Assembly: GCA_019137255.1 (NCBI GenBank)
Contig: WPDH01000163.1
Location: 28,509 to 92,508 of the forward strand
Length of the DNA stretch: 64,000 bases
Direction of reading: 5' to 3'
From: Corinectria fuckeliana
Taxonomy: Eukaryota; Ascomycota; Sordariomycetes; Hypocreales; Nectriaceae
Program-made: the position numbers and the translations under genes
The notes under the pieces: model-generated
Told to the model about the DNA's origin: nothing
What the model saw: only the letters and a program-made list of their open reading frames with translations
Databases searched by the model: none
Shown here: in pieces, positions 21,401-34,061 of the stretch
How the letters are laid out: the number at the start of each line of letters is the position of its first letter
How positions within the stretch are numbered: position 1 is the first letter of the stretch

Positions 21401-24400
21401 GGATGATGGATTGATTCTTAGTCGTGAGCCGCGCTTGCGCAGCGTCGCATTGGCGAGTTGCAACGTGATCGACAGCGCGCGATCGCCGAGCCCCTCCCTC
21501 TATCATCCAGAGTCACGAGCCGGAGGTTGAAATTCGGCAAGGCTACGGAGTAGGGCTAGTCCTTTTCGTTGGGCAGGGCGGCATGAGCACTGTGTGTCTT
21601 GACACCGTCGGGCTGGGTTAGGTTAGGTTGGGTTGGGTTGTGTCTGGTGTTGATGTTGGTGTTGTCAGTTGACGAGACGAGATAATCTCTCAGTGGCGAG
21701 TGTGGCCGGGGAGGGAGACTCGAGGAACACGAGATGCGGGTGCAAGCGATTGGGATGAAGAAAGGGGAAGAAGGATTTTTGGGAGGTGGCAATTGTTGTA
21801 ATGCTGTTGGGCTAGTTGCTGGGTAGTTGCCCTGCGTATACTCCTTCCTTCCTTCTCTCTGTGTCGTCGCGCATCTGGAACCAGTTGAACCCCAGAAAGT
21901 CGGAGGAACGTCGGCAAGCCCTCCTTGCAAAGTATCATGACTTGGTTGAATTGTACGAAGTACAAAGTACTGTCCATCCATACTTCTGCTTACAGTAGGT
22001 CTGGACTAATAGCAGTAGTAGCCCAAATTGACGCATTGCCTATGTTGGTTTCAAAGTCGGGGCTAGGTTACTCGAAACATCGACATGCAACAAAGCGGCA
22101 CGGTTGGCGGGCAGAGCTTGGCATCATACCCCAGTTCAACCTCCGTGAACCTCCGTCACAATACAGCCGAAATTGTCGGGGCCAGCAGCCAGACCGGGCT
22201 CCTCATCCAACCCAACTGCCGAAAAACCAACAAAGTCCAACCTCCAAGACGCTCCCCCCCCTTTTCTCGACGTGAGTCTCGTGTTTATTTCCCGCAACAG
22301 GACACGTTCCCCGGTCAATAACCCGCCCCTCTTCTCTCTATCTCCGTCTCGATCTGCCCGTCCTCGCTGCGGCCGCCTGCAACCACCTATAGACGGACAA
22401 ATCGAAATGGCCAACTCCCACACCGGGCAGCCCAGGGCCCGAAGCAAGGCCAGTCCGATTCCCCGAGACCCCTGTCGGGCTTCACATCGGTGGCAGGGAT
22501 GGTGATGTATAGGTAGTAGTACATAGTAGGCATTGCTGCTACTGTATGTGATCTGTAATTGAGAGGGGGCTGAGAATGGGCCGAAAAGCTCACGGTGGGG
22601 TTTCAAAGAGAAGAAGAAAGAGGAAGAAATCAGCCACAGATCCAATCAAGGGAAACGCGGGACGAAGAAATGGGCGCTGGGCAATCTACGTGGAGCACAT
22701 GGACCTAGGTCTCGAATCTATCGGCGTCTTTTGAGCATCGACTTGCTTGTCCGTGCTTATGTGCTGAGGCTGTCTATTTCGTATTGTCTGACTAGGTATG
22801 AAACAAATGAGGCAGGCACTTACTTGATGCATTGTACTCACTCTCTCAGTGGTGTTTTCTTTTCATTCGCGGGGCAAACGCGGACAGCGGCGACTTGCAC
22901 ATACTTCGTAGTTGACGCTCGCAGCCCTTTAAGGACTCCACTAGTCGCAACGGCCGTCGGCCTCGGCCCAGGAGCTAGCAATATGGCGTCAAGAGCTAAC
23001 CCCGTGTAGGCAACGGTTGCTTGGACATGCTGCTATTCTTGTTCGCCGTCGCTCCGCCTCACGTGTGCCTTGGTCAGTTTCCGCATGCTGCCCGGGCTCT
23101 TCTCCCTCCGCACCTCCACTCCAGCCTCCCGCCCATACCTCAACACACTTTAGGGGTCTCCATACTTCCCTTTGCCCTTGAAAGGCTTTTGCTCAGGTTG
23201 CCCAGCATAGGGGAGGGGTTGGCACGGGAAGATTCCGGTCCGGGAGATCAACTTGGTCAGCAAGGAGCAAAAGGGAGACACAAGACATGAGTCAATGTAA
23301 GAGTACAGATACTGGCAAAGCAAAGCAAAGCAAGACACAGCCGGCATAGACAGGAAGGGCTCTCTCGATCCCCTGTCTTTTCCTTGGTTCAGATCTATGG
23401 TTATGCCCGATGTCCCCTGGTCTATCAACTACACACTAACACGCATAACCCCCCAACCCGAAAACCCGAAAACCTCGACGCCCATTCCTCCCGAGCCACC
23501 CCCTCGCAGCCCAAAGCAAAAAACATAGCAAGGGCTCTTCACGATGTCATATCGAAAGCCGAAGAAAAAAGAAACGACGGCGAAAAAAAGAAAGAAAGCA
23601 AAGAATGCCTGCCTTCCCCTCGGAAACGGCACACAAGGTTTGGGGGTGGCTTGGGCTTGTCCCTTTTATTAGCCATGCCTCGGCCACCACCACCACCGCC
23701 GCCGCCACCACCACGCTTCTGCTGTTGCCGCTGCATGTCCTACATTGCAGTAGTTGCGACGTTTTTTAAAGATCCCGCACTTGCGGTCAAAAAGAAGAGA
23801 GAGAGAAAGAGGAGGAGAAAGTGACAGCAGAGAGGGAGAGAGGGTTGGGGAGGGGGTTGAAAAAGAAAAATAATCGGGACAGGGACCAGGGGGGCGGGCC
23901 ACGTTTGCAGAATATGCCCTTCTTTCCATGGTGCCTCTGCGTCGAACGGGGAAAACAGGAAACGCAGAATGTGGATTGTGTGGATGCGGGTTGCGTGCGT
24001 TGGCCGATGACACGCGGTATGTAGCTTCAACTTGCTCCTCTTCCTCCTCCTTCTTCTTCTTCGAACCCTTTTGGTAGTCCCTTGTTCCCTGCTCGGAGGA
24101 CCCCCCCCCCCTTTAGTTCGTGTTTCCTTCTTCTCCTCTCAGGTTCCAGGGTCTCTGCTTCGCCCGAAGACTAACGATGCTATCCTTTCTCATCCATCGC
24201 CCGCGCTACGGAATAGAACTATGGAATAAGGTAGTTCGGTAGTGTGGTTAGGTAGCCGCCTACGTATGTATAACACGCAGCTTATGTAGTGAGGGGAGTT
24301 GGTTGGGCACGAACTAACCAAACCCACTGACACACCATCACCAAGTTCTGGCTCCCCCCCATCGTCAGATTTGTGGAAACCTGTACTGTAGTTAGGTAGG

Positions 24401-25610
24401 TAGTCGGGGGCAGATGTACGAGTGGGTAGGTATCTAGGTAGGCAGCACCAACACCACCACCACCCAACCAATCAACCCGCCCTCGAATCTATCAAGAGCA
24501 AGTAACTGTAACAGCAAATTCTTGTTTATTCGTACAGTAGCATTGGTATCAGTCCAAAGTCCTCCATGTATCTCGTCACATCCATCCCGTATAGTGTCTT
24601 GACAAAACGCCTCGTCCATGTTTCGTTCCAACGTACTTCTTACAGCCCAGCCCGCGAGATCTTTTCCCTGGGCTTCTCCTAGGCTTTCCATATTCATAAC
24701 ATCGACCCCCAAAAAAGCCAAAGCCCAAGCCCAAGCCCAAGCCCAAGCCCGAGCCCAAGTCCAAGTCCAAGTCCCAAGTCCGCTCCGACCCGTCTAGGCC
24801 CTGTACATGTAGATAATACAGCAAGTAAAGCAACGTCTATACCGAAAGTTGGAAAGCAGACCCCCACTCCCTTTCTCCGACCGAATGGCCTCCCCCGCGG
24901 TCAGAGTACGACGCAAAGTCAACGCCTTGTCTTCTAAAACATTACCCGCACGCCCGTGCCGGCTGCCGCCCGACGCCCTTTTCCCGTCTACCCCCGATCA
25001 TCGCCCCAGCCCAGCCCCGTTTCCGTGTTCTTGGCCGTTCCCCAGTAACCCCCCTCCCTGCCCTCGTGATCGCTATGCTGTATCCGTACATGTTCCTGGA
25101 AAAGCGCCAATAGAGCCCAGCCAGAACCTTTCAAGTAAATCGTGAGCCCGGAGATGGGGGTTGCATACATGACATCAGCCCGAGGCTCGTTGCTTTTCTC
25201 TGCCCATCGTGTCGACGGGAGATCGAGTGATAGGGGAAAGAAAAAGAAAAAAGGAGCAAAAAAAAAGCCGGGGGTAGGAAAAAAAAAAGGCAACCCGAGT
25301 ACAGGAAAGAAAAAGAAAGAAAATACCCCTTTCAAACTCCGTCTCATCCCAATTGCCCATCCGGTCCGGCCGCTAAGAGCAACAAGGGGGAGGTGCAGTT
25401 TTTTTGCGTAAACATCAAGAAGAAGAAAGGAGTGCAAGGCGCCCAATCTCTGCGCCCTGGCGTCCAGGGATTATACACCATCGCCTCGAATCGCCCCCGT
25501 GGCGCTCGAGGGGTTGTATGAGACACACGCATGGGGCTGGACTATCTTAGTCGTCGGCGCCTCGAGATCCAAAAAGAAAAGAAGAAAATTGTTTGCGACC
25601 GTGGGTGGCT
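18440..25610. other. Gene desert 1 (7.2 kb)
   Basis: Normal-GC DNA with no convincing gene. The open frames are short or have random-looking composition and no recognisable motif. The region carries microsatellites: CACCACCGCCGCC near 23680, CTT/CCT tracts at 24030-24065, and an AAGCCC hexamer array at 24717-24780. It also has poly-C runs near 24102 and purine tracts near 25230-25320. Next to the regulator-like gene at 25611-26848 it may hold a long 3' UTR, regulatory DNA or non-coding transcripts. None can be shown from sequence. Confidence 0.55.
24717..24780 (+). repeat. AAGCCC / AAGTCC hexamer microsatellite
   Basis: About ten tandem hexamers, first AAGCCC and then the variant AAGTCC, in non-coding DNA downstream of the 25611-26848 gene. 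It encodes nothing evident. Confidence 0.85.
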
Positions 25611-26848
25611 TCAACGAGATGCGCTACTTCCGCTAGCGTCCTCAGAAGGCTCGTAGAGATCGAGACAATCTTCAAGCACTGTATCGATCGTGTTAGTTAC
25701 GTGGGGAGGCCTCAGGGCCGAGATCGCCATACATACCAGTAGTGATTTGCTCCTCCCACACCCCGTATTGATAGTCGACCAGACCATGACGCTCAATCCC
25801 ATCGCACAGTCGTACAAGTTCGTTTCCCAGCTTCTTGAGCATGGCCTTGGATATGACAGTCTGGGACCTCGATCGTTGCTGTGATGATACCATCAGTTCG
25901 ACCTGCCGGTGCCCCAAGGCCAGCCAGGCGTGGTTGAAGTCGTTCCAGAGCTTGATTCTGTCAGCGTGGAGGTTGGTGTCGTCGAGGTTGAGACCTGCAC
26001 GAGTAATGTCAGCCCTGCCGTTCCTGTCCCTCCCGTTTCTCGGCTCCAAGCTGGCAAGAATACGTACCAAGGTCAGCCACCTGGGTCAACAGCCAGCTAG
26101 AGACGCTCAGCAGTGTCTCGGATGCGCTCTCCAATGACCCGTTGACAATTTCCTGGAAGATGGTCCCCAGTTGCCGCTGGTAGTTGACCCACTTCTCCTC
26201 CAGGGCACCCTCCGCATAATCTTGTTCCTCTGTGATGGAGACGTCGGCGCTCGCTGGCGTCTGTTGCATCGCGCCCACGGTCGACATGTTGGCCGCGTAG
26301 TTCAGGGAGTTGGTCTGCTGATAGACGTTTGCGGATCCGCCGGATCCCTGAGCCGGTTGTTGGAGACTAGGCCCACCGGTGCTTCCCGCCTCCGATCCAA
26401 AGTACGTCGAGGCAACGTCTGGGGTCATCATTTGCATGGCGGCTGGTTGTCGTGAACCAAACTGTTGCGCATCGTACACAGGAGTTTGTGTGCTCGGTTG
26501 AGGCACGTTGTACATCATAGTGGCGGCAGTGCCATAGCCACCAAAACCCTGGGCTGGCTGTCGAGAATCTGGGCCGTACTCGGACCCGTAGGCCATGGCT
26601 GCTGCGGGCATGTTCGCTGTCGGAAAGGATGCCGTTGGTTCTTGGTAGTAAGTACTATAGTTGCCCGGACCTCCCATTCCTCGCGCCGGTGACGGGGACG
26701 TGTTGATGGGTGCTGGGCGGTATCTTTCGTTGGAGACTCCGGCTAGCGAACGACGCTGCTGGGACGGGTCGTGAAGGGCGTATCTTTGGTTGGAAGATTG
26801 GTGAACCGGCGGTTCATTTTGCCTCCTCTGTCGGTTCGAGTCGTCCAT
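25611..26848 (-). CDS. Gln/Pro/Ser/Tyr-rich conserved fungal protein with a helical C-terminal domain (function unknown)
   Basis: I do not recognise a named family. Three exons on the minus strand: 26848-26068, 25994-25737 and 25678-25611, giving 368 residues. Introns of 73 and 58 nt have GTACGT and GTATGT donors and CAG acceptors. Residues 1-220 (starting MDDSNRQRRQNEPPVHQ) are low-complexity and rich in Q, P, S, G, Y and A, with repeated GSRQPA-like pieces. The last 150 residues look folded and helical: EEKWVNYQRQLGTIFQEIVNG, then HADRIKLWNDFNHAWLALGH, then a segment ending in YGVWEEQITTVLEDCLDLYE. An in-frame ATG at 26911 would add 21 residues. A disordered Q-rich half with a compact helical domain and large flanking deserts suggests a developmental or transcriptional regulator. 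This is inference. Confidence 0.75.
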
Positions 26849-29048
26849 ACCACGAAGACCTTGGTTGCCACACGACTCTATCGTCGAACCCAACCGATGA
26901 GTGGCCGGCAACGCAGCGGAGAGTACAGCGGCCAGTTTGGAACACCTCTGCTGTCGTACAGGGATAGGAAGTTTGTCGTCGAGGAAGACTCAAAGAGAGG
27001 ATTCGGCCAGGAGGATGGTCCAGACGCCGGCGACGAGATGCTGGAGGGGCTACCGCGGGGTCGTCGAATATCAAGCCCACCAAAGATTGGAGGCTCGAGG
27101 ATCGTTGATCGTTGATCGAGGATCGGTGGCCGGGCAAGGTAGGGAATGTATGACTAGACTAGACGGTAGTCGAGTTGAGGGGTGGTAACGGAGGCTTTTG
27201 CAAGCAGGGTGCCTCTGGTCTATTATTCGCAGCCAGGCCCAATGGTTTTTATGGTCAGGCAGGGAAGCTGATGGCTCAGCCGGGACCTGGGTCGCAAGGT
27301 AGTTTATCAAGACGAATCCCAATGAACAAGGTCGGCCGAGCTAGAGGCTAGCGCCGTTCATGCCCGGAGGGACTGAGGGACTGAGGGAGGCCGATGAGAT
27401 GACGAAGAGGCGAGGAGGCGATGGGACCCGCCAGGTAGCTTGGTCCGGGGCTCTGGGGCTCAGGGCTGTACATAAACAAGCCGGTAAGGCGAGTGGGACT
27501 TTGCGTGTGAGTTGTCAAGACGGTCGTCTCGCGCTGTTACTAGGAGTATCCTGGACAGGCCCATGCAAAAAGACCTCGGGCATGACAAGCTCGAGCCGGC
27601 CGCGATCTGCCAGGGCCAGGAAACCAACCGCACCAAAGTCTCAACGGGGGGACCAGAGCGCTCGACGATATTTCACTAGGCCGGCAGCAGGGCGCTGGAG
27701 TCCGCCTGGTTGAGCGACGACGGCCTTCTAGCTCGGTCAAGAAGATTTAAGTAAGGGCTGCTAGTACTGTACGTACGACGTACGTAACGGCCGGGGGGGT
27801 GTCGAGTGTGGGGACGACGGGGAAAAGATTGGGATCGTACGGAACGGATTAGAGATGACGAAATGCAGAGGGACGGGAGGGAAGCCATAGGGATCTTATA
27901 GCATGAAGCATGAGTAAGAAAGGAATCGAGGGAGTTGGGCCTGTATCCAGCTTATACCGACACGGGGGGTGTCCACCGAGAAGGAATGGCAGGGGCAAGA
28001 CGATGGGTGGTGGTTTAGATGTGCACTAGGGATTACGGAAGTGAAAGGAAGGGGACGACTTGTGTAAGGCGACAGATGAGAAGGGCAGATGGCAGAGGAC
28101 AAAGATCAGAAGGCCGAGAACAGAGAGCGGGAGGTGGGGGGGCGTGCGTGAGAGAGCAAAGGATACATAGCAGGGCGAGGAGGCCAAGGCGAATTGGATC
28201 AGAATCCCATCCTAGACATGGCTTTGAAGGATGGTGTACAGAGTTGAGCCAGGGCAGCCGGGGGGGGGAGGGGGGGTGTGATGGGTGTGATGCCAGAGCC
28301 AGAGCCAGTTCGATGAACATTGGGCGGCAGATATGGGTGGTTCATCAAGACGGGCGAGAACGGCAATGATGGTAAGTCAGTGTGGCTTGTAGATGGGAGT
28401 GCCTGTGTGAGTGACGACTTATTCGAAGTTGGAGGTTGACTAGGAATCTAGAGCGTGGTGGAGGGGCGATGATCGATGCGGGTAAGGTGAGGCAACGGGT
28501 TGTGAGGCGACTTGGGTGGCCCACGAGACGCCGACGACCCATTTCCAGGCAAGCAAGTACGGGCTCAGCGCAACGTCTCTCAAGATTGTGAGCGGATCGA
28601 CAAACCGTCCACCCATCCACCTCCGCGGCAACACCCCTGGCCCGGCGCGCTGGTAAGAGGCGCCAGCGACAGATGAAGGGGATGGGCTGCCTTCGACGAC
28701 GTGGCTTGCCATGGGGTAGAGCTACTTGGGTTAGGTAGGGGGCGCGGCGACAAGACACTTAATGCGCGGGCCACGGGCCATTTCGAACATGCTGTACTAG
28801 TAAGTATGTGCGAAGTAGGTAGGCCTAGGTAAGTAGCTTAGTACGTAGTAGGTACGCACAGCACACGGCCACCCCGTGAAGAAATCGAGGGCCCTGGAGG
28901 GGATAGGATAGCTGGGCGGAGCTGTGCTGTGTGGTTCTCGTCGTTTCTCGTCTCGTCTCGTCTCGTTGGTGGAGGCGTTTTGATGAGCTGCTTGCTGGAG
29001 CATCTTTCAGCTGCTGGCTCCATTGCCGAAGGACCCTTGGAAGGCCTA

Positions 29049-29081
29049 GAAGCCCTGGAAGCCCTGGAAGCCCTGGAAGCC
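29049..29081 (+). repeat. AGCCCTGGA 9-bp tandem repeat
   Basis: About four near-perfect copies of a 9-bp unit in non-coding DNA. It reads as a Leu-Glu-Ala repeat in one frame but has no gene context. Confidence 0.8.
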
Positions 29082-31283
29082 ACGGGTAACTCATGTCTGG
29101 TGCTGGCTTATGCAGGTGGCTGTACACCAGAGGAATGAACGGGGCCGTGATGGAGATCCTTGGTACCTTGGCTCGTCAGTGGTGGATGGAGGGTCGCAAA
29201 GTCTAAACGCGTCCTCGAGTTGGGCTATTGCCAACTTGAGACAAGTCCCGCGATCCTGATTATTACTGGTACGTTTCTGCCCAAGCACACACCACACACC
29301 ACACACAGGCCAAGCCCAAGTCGGGTTAGCATGTTAGGGACAAAGAGTTAGTCCGGGACAGACACATAAACCCCGAAGAGGCGCAGGGTAAAGGCCCAAT
29401 TGCACGGCACATAGCGCCTAGTTGACAGGTCGTGGGCCTAAATCGCCGACGGCACCTTTCCGAGGGGTCGTAATCCACACACGAAACAACTTCGAGGCGC
29501 AAAAAGGGAGAGGGGAAAAAAGCAAATAAGGAAGAAAAAAAGACAATTTGCTGTGCCGCATGCAAGCATGCCGATGGTTAACTAGACGTTGTCCTGGCAG
29601 TCCTGGGTTTGCCCTGCGTCGGCTGAAGATCACCCAGGCGGCCGGCCGGGTGCCGACAGACAGGCGAGGGGGGGGACGAATACCAAAGACGGCACGCAGC
29701 CAAACGCGTGTAAGCCATTTGTGGTCAACCTGTCCACCTGTCAAGCTCAAGCACCGATCCCAAGACCTGGGACGGTATATGTACAGCCAATCGATGCACT
29801 GTGCCAGCAAGTCATGTCTCAGCAAGGCGAAGCTGATGCTGCCAGCAGCTGGGACGACGGGGCAGGGGAGGAGCAAAAGCAAGACAATCTTGCTGCTGGA
29901 TCTAAGACACTGGGGACCTTTGGCAGACTCCCGTCAACAGCTCAGGGTGCACACTACAAGGAGAGGCGTATATTCGTATGCCATGGATAATCACAAGCCA
30001 CTCTCTCCCTCTCGAACCAGGGTGATGGAGACGGGGCAAAGCGTGACAAAGGGATTTTTGCCAACAAAAGAAAATCCGAGGTTGAGGCACAGCCTAGGTA
30101 GCCCACTACGGGGTTCCAGACTCCCGAGCAACGTTGTCCAATCGATGGGAGAGGGCGACAAACGACTGGCATCCATTGGCATCCATTGGCATCGATGGGG
30201 AGCGTCGCTGAGTGCTCGTACCTAGGCGGAGGCTGCGGAGGCTAGACCTTGGAGCTTGGGAGCTTGGAAGCTTGGAAGCTTGGAGCATCCCGCACAGGAC
30301 AGACTGCAGAAGACGGGCTGCAGAGCTGCAGATCGTACCTACCTCGTACCTGATGTATCCGTTTCCCGGCCCGTGTGGTTCCTTCGGGGAGTGCGACGAC
30401 GGCACGAGCGCCTGCGTCCGAACGAAAGCTTTCGGCTTGACAGCCTGCGTACTCAAGTTCAGCTGCTGCTAGTACCGGTACGTTCGGGCAAGTTGAGCTT
30501 GTGCTAGCGCGTCTGCGGATAGAAGCCAATGACGGCTCACGGAACATCCAGGCGCAACGATGAGGAGGCGGATGGGCCATTCTACGTCGTAGAGCCATTT
30601 CGTGGTGGGAAAGGCTGGGCCCTTGAACCATGTCTCGCCGTGGGAGGGATAGAGAAAATAGGAAGCTGCCAGGGGCAAGCCGTGTTGGAGGTCATGGATG
30701 TCGTCAGGCGGAAATTTTTAGCAGTCAGGGCTGCTGCACCAATGAAACTTGATCGTGGGGCTACACTGGTGGGGAAGGAGCCCGAGGGCGGGGCCGAATC
30801 CGCCTGGGACGCTGGGTTGGAAAGTGGACAGAAATAATCCGACAGAACCAGGATTGTGGTAGCCATAACTACTACATACATAGTGGTACTCATCAGAAGC
30901 CGGCAACGTTCTGGTGAACAACTATTAATTGCCTGCCAGCTGCCAGCCAGCTGCCAATCTCAATGCTGCTGTCCGTATGTCACCTGCCGTTCCCGCCCGT
31001 TGCCACCCACCTGTCACAGTCTCTGGGAACATGGAAAGCCCCCCCACCCCCACTTACCTACACAGCCGTAGCCAGTAACATCCTGCAGCTGGTGGAGGGC
31101 TGGCTATTTTTGTTCTGAGCAAAACACCAACGCCAGAGGCAGATGCCAGCTAAAAGAAAGGATGAGAACGCATAATAATTACCCAGCAGCTGACTCCCTT
31201 CTCCCTCGTCATTTCGCCAAGTGGAATCGTGTCCATTCCTTCTGTTGGATTCTATTCATCACTGACCACGTCCCACATGCACG

Positions 31284-31325
31284 AACAGCATCCTAACAGC
31301 ACCCTAACAGCACCCTAACAGCACC
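31284..31325 (+). repeat. CCTAACAGCAC 11-bp tandem repeat
   Basis: Three to four tandem copies of an 11-bp unit, in gene desert 2. The CCTAAC part resembles half a telomeric unit, but the 11-bp period rules out a simple telomere array. Confidence 0.75.
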
Positions 31326-32177
31326 CCCTCCCTCACTTCCACAGAGGGTGGTGCACATATGAAATTGTCCACTCCGTCACCGAGATCTCCCACCGATGAC
31401 TCCACACACACCTGGTGCTGGACCCGTACCGGTACCTGAGCTGCAGGGCTTGCTGCTGAAGCTCACTAGCTGACGCGCATATCGGATCATGTTTCGCGCG
31501 TCTAGCACTGCAACAGGCAACGCGCATCAGCTATGCAGACTGCATGAAAAGCCGTCCCGTTCTCGAGGCTGGCGGGCGGCGTTAGTGTGGATGGGTCTTG
31601 AGGGAGAGCCCGCCCAATCATGGCCCTGCCCACAGCCGGAGCCATTGGCCAACTGGATGCCATGGCGCCATGTTTCCAATCTGCTTCGACGAGGCGTGCA
31701 CTTCGCCTTGCGCCTGGCCTTGCACTGGCTCGACAGCCCTCCAGAACTTGGTGTGCACCACCTGCGGTGCTAAGGTACTAAGGTAAGGTGGGAGGATGTT
31801 GTGCAGAGCGATGGCACGCTGCTGCCCGGGACTCGCTGCCCGGCTGATGTTCGCCAGTGGCCCCCGCGGCAATGCGTCGCTACTGCACCAGCCTGCATCA
31901 GCCTGCAAGGCGCCACATCGGACTGGCCCTGGATGTACGATTAAAGGGACGATCTCAGCCTCATCGTGGAGGCTGCTGACAGTCGCCATCGGATATGTCC
32001 CTGCGACCGCCCCCCAGGCGTCAAATGTACAATAGTACCGACTGCCGCAATACATACTCGTAGCATCATTGTGGCTGTCTGGTCCGTGTGTGGCCTTGGT
32101 CTTGTGCAGGGCTTTCGTCCACTCGTCGATGCGTCCGCCCCAAACGCCGACCTCAAACCACCGTCCGCCCTCGTCCG

Positions 32178-32219
32178 CTTCCACTTCCACTTCCACTTCC
32201 ACCTCCACCTCCTCCACCT
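32178..32219 (+). repeat. TTCCAC hexamer microsatellite
   Basis: Tandem TTCCAC units grading into CTCCAC. On the opposite strand it creates a Glu-Val repeat in an otherwise unconvincing frame. Confidence 0.8.
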
Positions 32220-34061
32220 CGGGAAGTACCTCTATCCGGTCTGGCCTGGCCTAGACCCGAGCTGGTCTGGAGCTGCGCCGACGGCCTCAAACCTCAGTCC
32301 TCTCACCACCAAAGTGATGCCACTTCGTTCCTAGCCAGCCCCTACCGTGCTGTTCGATGCCGTCATCCTCATCATTAGCTGCTCTTCTGTTGGTCGCTCT
32401 TCGGATGATTCCTATTCATCGACCCGCCAACTCGCTCTCAGTCATTGAGTGGTTGGTGCTGCTGAAACCGCGAGTCCAGACCAAACGGATCGCTCCGAGC
32501 CAGCGAGCTGAAACAGCCAATCCACACTTGGCCTTCTAGAAGCCTTCTCGATCTTAATCTACAACAACACACACACCAACATCATAGTCTTGCCGCAGAC
32601 TAACAAGCCTCGACTACGTAAACCGAGCGCTTCACAATCAGGGTTTGCCCCAAGTTTCCAGCTGCTGGGACTCTCGGAACCCAGAATAAAAGCTTATACC
32701 TACTGGCTATTCAAGAACGGCTAGATTGGACCTTCGGAGGGTCAGAAGTACCTGGACCCTTGGATTGGCTTTACTACTAATGTCAGGAACGAGTCCGAAA
32801 ACCGTTGCGTCCGAACTAACTTTTGCGATCCCTGTGGGGATGTGCGTAGTATACTTCCAACGGTCAGCCAGCCTCCATGAAGTTGAAACGCCGTTGACGA
32901 TTTAATTACACCACCCTCCTCTTTCACGCCGACGCACAGCATTTTTTCGAGCCGCCTAACCCGCACCCGCATGCAGTCGCGTCTTAATTGCCGCTCATCC
33001 TGGGCATTCTGATGCCACTTTTGACTGCGGATGGGATGGAATTGGGATGGAATCAGCTGGGGGTTAACGGCCTCGCCGCTGGCACAGCCCACCTCAGCAC
33101 CCGAAATGCGACATTTTCCCCCTTAAGATGCAGTTTGCGTTCATACGACGCATACTGGCAGCGCAACACCATCATTCACAAAAACATCCCCCACCAGCAA
33201 ACAGCCCAAATCCGAACCCGGCCACATAACTTAGAATACTGCGAAGGCCCTGCACGGAACGACCATCCGGTGTAGATGCCACGTTTTGCTGCAGGGGACG
33301 GGCCTCTGCCCAATTCATCAACTCATCGACACGGGGACGAAGACTCAACATGGTCTGATTACCAACCCTAGATCACAAACTCTGCCCACGGCTTGTTTTG
33401 TTATCGTAAAAGTACGGACATACGCGAGTAGGGACTTTGATGGTTGGTCCGTGATCTCTTCCGCGTTGGCCGGTTCGTTGAGGCATCGTTACATCGACAT
33501 GGCCCGAACCCTCCACGTTCATGACAACCGAACTTACCCTATACCCTACGCACTTGCCGATGAAGATTCAGAAAAATCATCCACGGCCTAATTAATAACT
33601 TCATACCAAGGTCCCCCATGTATGCCATGGGGCCTTCTCCAGATCCAACCATCTGAGAGCGCACCGAATGGTTGCACAGCACGTGGCTGTTACGCTGCTG
33701 GGCTCATGATAGCTGACCCTGCTCACGACGACACATTTGTATGTCAGGTTGCATATGGATCACATTGGTTCACACCGAGAGCCTTGACGCCCGCACCAAT
33801 ACCCGTTGTTACATGGTGCGCAACCATGGCGCTTGGCACATCACAGTCAACCCCCGACAGATGTGACTTGTTGGTGATTACACTTTAGTGTCGGACCCGG
33901 AAGCCACTCCTGGGATTCTAAAACTACATCGGGGATTGTTTGTACAGTACAGTCCAGGGCGCATTCTGCATCACTTGGTCCGTTCACCGTCCACCTCACG
34001 AGCCTCCCCAAAACTGACTCGTCCCCCGGCTCCGCATCCTCAGCTCTCTGATGGCTCCTGT

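Larger units (their letters stand above)
26849..34061. other. Gene desert 2 (7.2 kb)
   Basis: The region upstream of the 25611-26848 gene and downstream of the mitochondrial uS9 gene. No open frame looks genuine. It holds short tandem arrays: AGCCCTGGA at 29049-29081, AGCTTGG at about 30246-30285, CATCCATTGG at about 30171-30200, CCTAACAGCAC at 31284-31325 and CCACTT at 32178-32219. Scattered TAGGTA/TACCTA motifs also occur. The first kilobase upstream of 26848 is probably the promoter and 5' UTR of that gene. Confidence 0.55.

Noticed and set aside
29548..30225. 225-codon plus-strand frame in desert 2
   Set aside because: No recognisable motif, irregular composition, and no supporting splice structure.
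31284..31325. CCTAAC repeats as an interstitial telomere
   Set aside because: The unit is 11 bp with extra AGCAC, not tandem CCCTAA.
31618..32217. 199-codon minus-strand frame beginning with Glu-Val repeats
   Set aside because: The start is produced by the TTCCAC microsatellite, and the rest looks non-coding.
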